Shown: one piece after another, positions 7,418 through 10,851 of the stretch
Layout: each line of letters begins with the position of its first letter
How positions within the stretch are numbered: position 1 is the first letter of the stretch
Source: an uncultured Eubacteriales bacterium
Lineage (GTDB): Bacteria; Bacillota; Clostridia; Oscillospirales; Acutalibacteraceae
Direction: 5' to 3'
NCBI GenBank assembly: GCA_900321515.1
Contig: ONWI01000090.1
Coordinates: forward strand, 1 to 10,851
DNA length: 10,851 nucleotides
Translations under genes and position numbers: made by a program
Notes under the pieces: generated by a model
Told to the model about the DNA's origin: nothing
Seen by the model: the letters and a program-made list of their open reading frames with translations, nothing else
Database searches by the model: none

Positions 7418-8047
7418 ATGTCCATTACCAAAAAAATAACCTGTATTTTTGTAATTTTTGCGACAGTTTTATCATTGAGCGCATGCGATATGCCTATTAA
7501 GATAATAGGCAGCATTCCGGAGCCGCGGGACACCGTTACCGGTTTTTTCGACAGCGTTTGCGCAGGCGATTTTAAAAAATCAGACAAATATCTCAGCGGC
7601 ATGTCTCTTTCCATGAAGAAGGATATCGAAGGACATTTTGCCAGTAAGCTGTACGATTACCTCGTAAAAAGCTACGCTTATCAAATTAACGGAGACGTGG
7701 TATCTTCACAGCTCGACGCAGAATGCAAGGTTGATTTTACATACCTTGACCTTAATCTTCTTTCGGACGACCTCAAAGCTCGTTCTACCCAGCTCGGCAA
7801 AAGATACATCGCCGAAAACAAAGAGGGCTATGTGGAAGAAAAAGACGGCGCTATCAACCTGACGGACAGCGGAGCCGAAAAAATTGCCGAAGAAGCTCTT
7901 GATGATCTGATGAAAAATTCGGAAAAATACTGTTCAACCAAGACATTTGATATTACGCTGAAGTACAGCGGAGGCAAATGGCTTATTTCCTTAACGGACG
8001 AGCTTTTTGAAGCAATCAGCGGCGGCTTTGATCTGGATGCGCAATAA
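7418..8047 (+). CDS. Small lipoprotein of unknown function
   Basis: The 209-residue product has a classic lipoprotein signal peptide: KK at 5-6, a hydrophobic stretch (about 7-20) and lipobox LSAC with Cys23 as the lipidated residue. The mature part begins DMPIKIIG. Its segment DTVTGFFDSVCAGDFKKSDK (about 38-57) resembles the first helix of small extracytoplasmic NTF2-like/DUF4878-type domains, and KYSGGKWLISL near the C-terminus fits their final strand pair. That assignment is tentative; no catalytic motif is visible. AGGAG at 7405-7409, 8 nt before the ATG, fixes the start. It is the first gene after the 7331 promoter, and the phosphodiester glycosidase gene follows 59 bp later. It may be a surface-anchored accessory protein of that cluster. 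Confidence 0.85.
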   Translation: MSITKKITCIFVIFATVLSLSACDMPIKIIGSIPEPRDTVTGFFDSVCAGDFKKSDKYLSGMSLSMKKDIEGHFASKLYDYLVKSYAYQINGDVVSSQLDAECKVDFTYLDLNLLSDDLKARSTQLGKRYIAENKEGYVEEKDGAINLTDSGAEKIAEEALDDLMKNSEKYCSTKTFDITLKYSGGKWLISLTDELFEAISGGFDLDAQ

Positions 8048-8106
8048 TTGCTTTGAAAACTGCGTCTTTGTATTCTTAAGAATGAAGTTCAAGGAGGATC
8101 ATCAAG

Positions 8107-9390
8107 GTGAGAAAAACTTCCGCTCCGATTACTGATGAACAGGCTGAAAGCATTATCAGATTATTTGATTCAATGGACGGCAATGAGGATTATTCTTCAG
8201 ACACCGATGAGAACCAGGACCGCGGCACTTTCCCGGTCAGTCCATCAGAACCGGTCAATACAGCAGAAAGCTTCAAACACGCCGGTAAAAATGAAATCTC
8301 CCGTGATAAACGCTCTTCGGGCGTTAAGTCAAAGGACAGGCAAAAAGCACATACTGATCCCAAAAACACCGCTGTGAAAATACTGGCAGTGACTTTTATG
8401 CTTTTATTGGCTTCATGGCTCCTCCCCTCGGCGAATGTAATGAATCTGGAAGTTGCCGTACCTTCTTCCAAGGACCGCGACGCGTTCTTCCAGATGTCTT
8501 CGCAAAATCTTCTGAGTGACGCCCTGAAGGAAGTTCATGTTATTCCTCACAAGTATATTCTTGAACTGAGCGAAACGCTTACGCCCGCTCCGGATCAGTC
8601 TAAATTTGAGGAAAAATATGACGATGAGAGAAAGAATTGCGACGGTAAGCCTATCTATTATTATAAGGATGACAGCATAGAGGTCAAGTGCTGGCGCGAA
8701 GAGATTAACGAACAGTTATTCAATTTTTCTGAGGTATGGATTTCTGACCCCAGCCAGCTCAGACGCACCCTGGTTGACAACGTTATCAGCAAAAAACACC
8801 TCGATCATCCTCACAATATTTTTGCAAAAACCAACGGCGTTGTGGGTATGTCGGCTGATTTCTGCGCTTTCCGCAATTTAGGAATCATTATGCAGTACGG
8901 AAAAGTTATCAGAGAAGCCAAAAACAGCCTCCTTGATATCGCCATCTATGACAAGAACGGCAATTTTTCCTACCACGAGGATAACGACAGCTTCTATGAA
9001 ACCGAGGCTTTTATAAACGGCGATATTATTCATACATTTGCCTTCGGTCCGGTGCTTGTGGATAATTACGCTGTCAGCGATTCTTACAAGATGCATCTCA
9101 ACCATTACCGTTATCCCGGCGAACTGAACTCCGTCTATCCCAGAGCGGCTATCTGTCAGTTCGACTACGACAAGCATTACCTGCTCTGTACGCTTAATTA
9201 TCCGGGCATGAATGCGGAGGATTTTGCCACTGTTCTGCAAAGCAAAGGCGTTCGTTTTGCTTATAATCTTGACGGCGGTCAGACTGCCACACTGATGTTC
9301 AATAAGAAAATCATCAACAAGGTTGCTTACGGCGGAACACGCCAGGTCAGCGACATTCTTTATTTTGCCACGGCAATACCCAACAATTGA
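8107..9390 (+). CDS. Membrane-anchored phosphodiester glycosidase (NAGPA/DUF2233 domain)
   Basis: The 427-residue product starts at GTG with AAGGAGG 9 nt upstream. Residues 1-88 are polar, acidic then basic, and probably disordered in the cytoplasm. A membrane segment at about 89-107 (VKILAVTFMLLLASWLLP) gives a type II topology. Residues about 115-225 form an extracytoplasmic region I do not recognise. The C-terminal 200 residues match the NAGPA-like phosphodiester glycosidase domain: NGVVGMSADFCAF (243-255), TFAFGPVLVD (310-319), YPRAAICQFD (344-353), RFAYNLDGGQTATLMFN (383-399) and YGGTRQVSDILYFATA (408-423). The family removes sugars linked through phosphodiesters and in bacteria is tied to exopolysaccharide or wall-glycan metabolism; the substrate here is unknown. 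The motif ITDEQAESII near the N-terminus recurs in the protein starting at 10451. The domain is confident, the physiological role open. Confidence 0.88.
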   Translation: MRKTSAPITDEQAESIIRLFDSMDGNEDYSSDTDENQDRGTFPVSPSEPVNTAESFKHAGKNEISRDKRSSGVKSKDRQKAHTDPKNTAVKILAVTFMLLLASWLLPSANVMNLEVAVPSSKDRDAFFQMSSQNLLSDALKEVHVIPHKYILELSETLTPAPDQSKFEEKYDDERKNCDGKPIYYYKDDSIEVKCWREEINEQLFNFSEVWISDPSQLRRTLVDNVISKKHLDHPHNIFAKTNGVVGMSADFCAFRNLGIIMQYGKVIREAKNSLLDIAIYDKNGNFSYHEDNDSFYETEAFINGDIIHTFAFGPVLVDNYAVSDSYKMHLNHYRYPGELNSVYPRAAICQFDYDKHYLLCTLNYPGMNAEDFATVLQSKGVRFAYNLDGGQTATLMFNKKIINKVAYGGTRQVSDILYFATAIPNN

Positions 9391-9427
9391 TTTTGTGGGG
9401 TAAAAAAGAAAGGAAGATGAAATAGCT

Positions 9428-10417
9428 ATGAATAATCTTGCCCTGCTGCTGGGCGGTATATGCATATACTGGCACGGCGTCTTTATGGCGCTGGCAATAG
9501 CGGTTGCCGTTATTGTGTCTTTTATATTATTTAAGCTGTTTAAGAATGACTCCTGTGAGGATTTGCTGAATTGCATACTTCTCTCTTTTCCGGTTGGCTT
9601 TGTCTTTTCGAGACTGCTGTATTGGAGCTGCAATTTTGAGGAGTACGATTCAATCGGCGATCATCTTAATTTTACAAGAGGCGGATACACTCTGTACGGA
9701 GTGATAATCGGTGTGCTGATTTCCGCGGCGATTCTCAAGATTCTCAATCCGAAGTTCAACGCCGGGGCTGTCTGCGACTGCATTGCCGCGGGCGGAGCTT
9801 TATCTATTGTTATCGGCAGACTGTCCGCTGTTTTTTCCGGAGACAATATCGGCTTAGTCATTAAAAGCGACAAGTTCCACTTTTTTCCGCTGACAATCTA
9901 TAATGAACAAAGAGGCGAATGGCTGCTTGCCGTCTTCAATGCCGAAGCGTTTTTCTCATTGATTATCTTTGTTGCTCTCTGCGTTTTATTTGCGAAAAAC
10001 AGCAACGAAAAAAAAGGCATGAAAGGTTCTCACGGCGATATTGCCCTCTTGTTCCTGCTCATGCACGGCTGCTCTCAGGGAATATTCGACAGTATGCATG
10101 TTGACGCGCTTTATGTGATGGGCAACAGCTTTGTAAGACTTCAGCAGATTCTTGGCGCTGTTTCCTTTACTGTCGTAACCGTTATTTTTGCTATCCGTTC
10201 ATTTAAGATTAATGGATTCAAGTGGATTCAGGTTATTTCTCCGCTGGTTGCTCTGGCGGCTGTCGGAATTACACTTGGCATGGAACTGAACAGAATTTCT
10301 TATCATAATTTTATCAGAAATTACAGCGTTATCTTCATCTGTATGTTTGGAGAGGCGGTAAACGGCATTCAGATCTATAAAACGACACTCAGGAATAACG
10401 CTGAATCATTATTCTGA
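9428..10417 (+). CDS. Lgt-like multi-pass membrane protein, probably catalytically degenerate
   Basis: The 329-residue product resembles prolipoprotein diacylglyceryl transferase (Lgt), the enzyme that puts diacylglycerol on lipobox cysteines. The layout matches: YWHGVFMALAIA (14-25), VGFVFSRLLYW (56-66), RGGYTLYGVIIG (84-95), IGRLSAVFSGDNIG (129-142), then HGCSQGIFDSMHVD (213-226) before FVRLQQILG (235-243). Several residues important in E. coli Lgt appear replaced by my eye alignment: Asn146 by Ala134, Arg239 by Gln217, Glu243 by Asp221, Glu151 by Asp139. Arg143 (Arg131) and Gly154 (Gly142) remain. It is longer than usual, with about two extra hydrophobic segments (about 265-286 and 297-312). 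Lipoprotein lipidation is therefore doubtful; a binding or divergent transferase role is possible. AGGA lies 13 nt before the ATG. It follows the glycosidase by 37 bp. Confidence 0.75.
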   Translation: MNNLALLLGGICIYWHGVFMALAIAVAVIVSFILFKLFKNDSCEDLLNCILLSFPVGFVFSRLLYWSCNFEEYDSIGDHLNFTRGGYTLYGVIIGVLISAAILKILNPKFNAGAVCDCIAAGGALSIVIGRLSAVFSGDNIGLVIKSDKFHFFPLTIYNEQRGEWLLAVFNAEAFFSLIIFVALCVLFAKNSNEKKGMKGSHGDIALLFLLMHGCSQGIFDSMHVDALYVMGNSFVRLQQILGAVSFTVVTVIFAIRSFKINGFKWIQVISPLVALAAVGITLGMELNRISYHNFIRNYSVIFICMFGEAVNGIQIYKTTLRNNAESLF

Positions 10418-10423
10418 TGATTT

Positions 10424-10458
10424 GGGAGGATATGTTATTTAATAATAAAAATGAATAA
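10424..10458 (+). promoter_or_regulatory. Unusual translation-initiation region before the 10451 gene
   Basis: A strong GGGAGGA (10424-10430) lies only 1 nt before an ATG at 10432, which opens an eight-codon frame (MLFNNKNE) ending in TAA at 10456-10458. That stop overlaps the ATG at 10451, in another frame, of the long open frame. From the Shine-Dalgarno to ATG 10451 is 20 nt, longer than usual. The mini-frame might couple initiation; equally, the AT-rich spacer may simply be tolerated. Confidence 0.35.
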
Positions 10459-10851
10459 TTTTAATAATCACACCAGAAACAGTAACACCAATAACAGATT
10501 TTCGGACCAACAGGTTGAAAATCTGCTTCTGTCGTCCAGACCGCGAAACGAAGGTGATAATTACGTTCGTTCCCAGAACCGAAGGAATCAATCACCTGTT
10601 CAGACGCGCAGAGACGCTTATTCCGGAACGACTGAACATGGGAGAAGCGCACAGCCTTCAAACGGAAGGGCGAAATTTAACCGGCATGGTACTTCCGTCA
10701 GCAGCCAGCCTGAAGTACAGGAAGCTCGTCAGGAGGGCAGATTTAAACGCCATTCCAATGAAATAAACACGAATGCCCGTGTTTCCTTCCCTGACAGGCG
10801 TGACCCGAGGAGCGAAATGCCCGCCGCAAGGACACCAGTTTCCGACAGGCG
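10451..10851 (+). CDS. Polar Arg/Asn/Ser-rich protein of unknown function (3' end cut by window edge)
   Basis: The frame is open for 133 codons to the right edge. The start is Asn-rich (MNNFNNHTRNSNTNNR), followed by FSDQQVENLLLSSRP (17-31), then a low-complexity stretch rich in Arg, Ser, Gln, Asn and Pro. Near-repeats occur, such as KFNRHG and RFKRHS, or VSFPDRR and VSDR. No membrane segment or folded domain is visible in this part. The N-terminal motif resembles ITDEQAESIIRLF of the glycosidase two genes upstream, also followed by a disordered tail. By analogy this could be a cytoplasmic tail before a membrane anchor and extracytoplasmic domain lying outside the window. It follows the Lgt-like gene by 33 bp, with an unusually distant Shine-Dalgarno. 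The competing frame 10515-10766 is closed by a stop and reads as a shadow. The function is unrecognised. Confidence 0.6.
   Translation, partial: MNNFNNHTRNSNTNNRFSDQQVENLLLSSRPRNEGDNYVRSQNRRNQSPVQTRRDAYSGTTEHGRSAQPSNGRAKFNRHGTSVSSQPEVQEARQEGRFKRHSNEINTNARVSFPDRRDPRSEMPAARTPVSDR

Noticed and set aside
8072..8083. Perfect palindrome ATTCTTAAGAAT after the lipoprotein gene as a terminator
   Set aside because: The stem is short and AT-rich and is not followed by a T-run, so it is unlikely to terminate transcription. It may be chance.
8878..9633. Minus-strand open frame of 251 codons
   Set aside because: It spans the end of the glycosidase gene, the intergenic gap and the start of the Lgt-like gene in antisense. 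Both sense frames have recognisable protein families, so this is a shadow.
10515..10766. Plus-strand frame of 83 codons near the right edge
   Set aside because: The alternative frame from 10451 is open to the edge, begins just after the previous gene and carries a motif shared with the glycosidase. This frame has no ribosome binding site of note and ends early.
10779..10851. Repeated GACAGGCG with flanking TTTCC near the right edge
   Set aside because: It reflects repetition of the residues VS..DR in a low-complexity coding stretch. Two short copies do not support a repeat element or array.

Overview
The window reads as chromosome of an endospore-forming Clostridia-type Firmicute, plausibly in the Oscillospiraceae/Ruminococcaceae range. 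The signs are a SpoIIR sporulation signalling protein, an AddB-type nuclease/helicase subunit with an iron-sulfur cysteine (instead of RecBCD), an IspE kinase of the MEP isoprenoid pathway, strong GGAGG-type ribosome binding sites and moderate GC. The family assignment is an inference; the class-level one is fairly secure.

The window is two divergent gene blocks separated by about 265 bp (7153-7417). The left block is entirely on the minus strand, in transcription order: a CorA-family divalent cation transporter, an Lrp/AsnC regulator, a PLP-dependent class I/II aminotransferase, ispE, spoIIR, and addB running off the left edge. The genes are very tightly packed: lrp and the aminotransferase overlap, the aminotransferase and ispE touch, and the spoIIR stop overlaps a possible addB ATG. 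The one real gap (3532-3614, between ispE and spoIIR) holds a large imperfect inverted repeat whose downstream arm contains the spoIIR Shine-Dalgarno sequence.

The right block is on the plus strand behind a good vegetative promoter (TTGACA, 17 bp, TAGAAT). It encodes a small lipoprotein, a membrane-anchored phosphodiester glycosidase (NAGPA/DUF2233-type), a multi-pass Lgt-like membrane protein that lacks several key Lgt residues, and the start of a very polar Arg/Asn/Ser-rich protein cut by the right edge. Short spacings and the absence of a convincing terminator suggest one operon. All of its readable products are predicted to sit at or face the envelope, and the glycosidase and last protein share a short N-terminal motif. 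This is the part most likely to be an undescribed system.

No rRNA, tRNA, CRISPR array, insertion sequence or phage gene was seen. No stretch longer than 300 bp lacks a gene.
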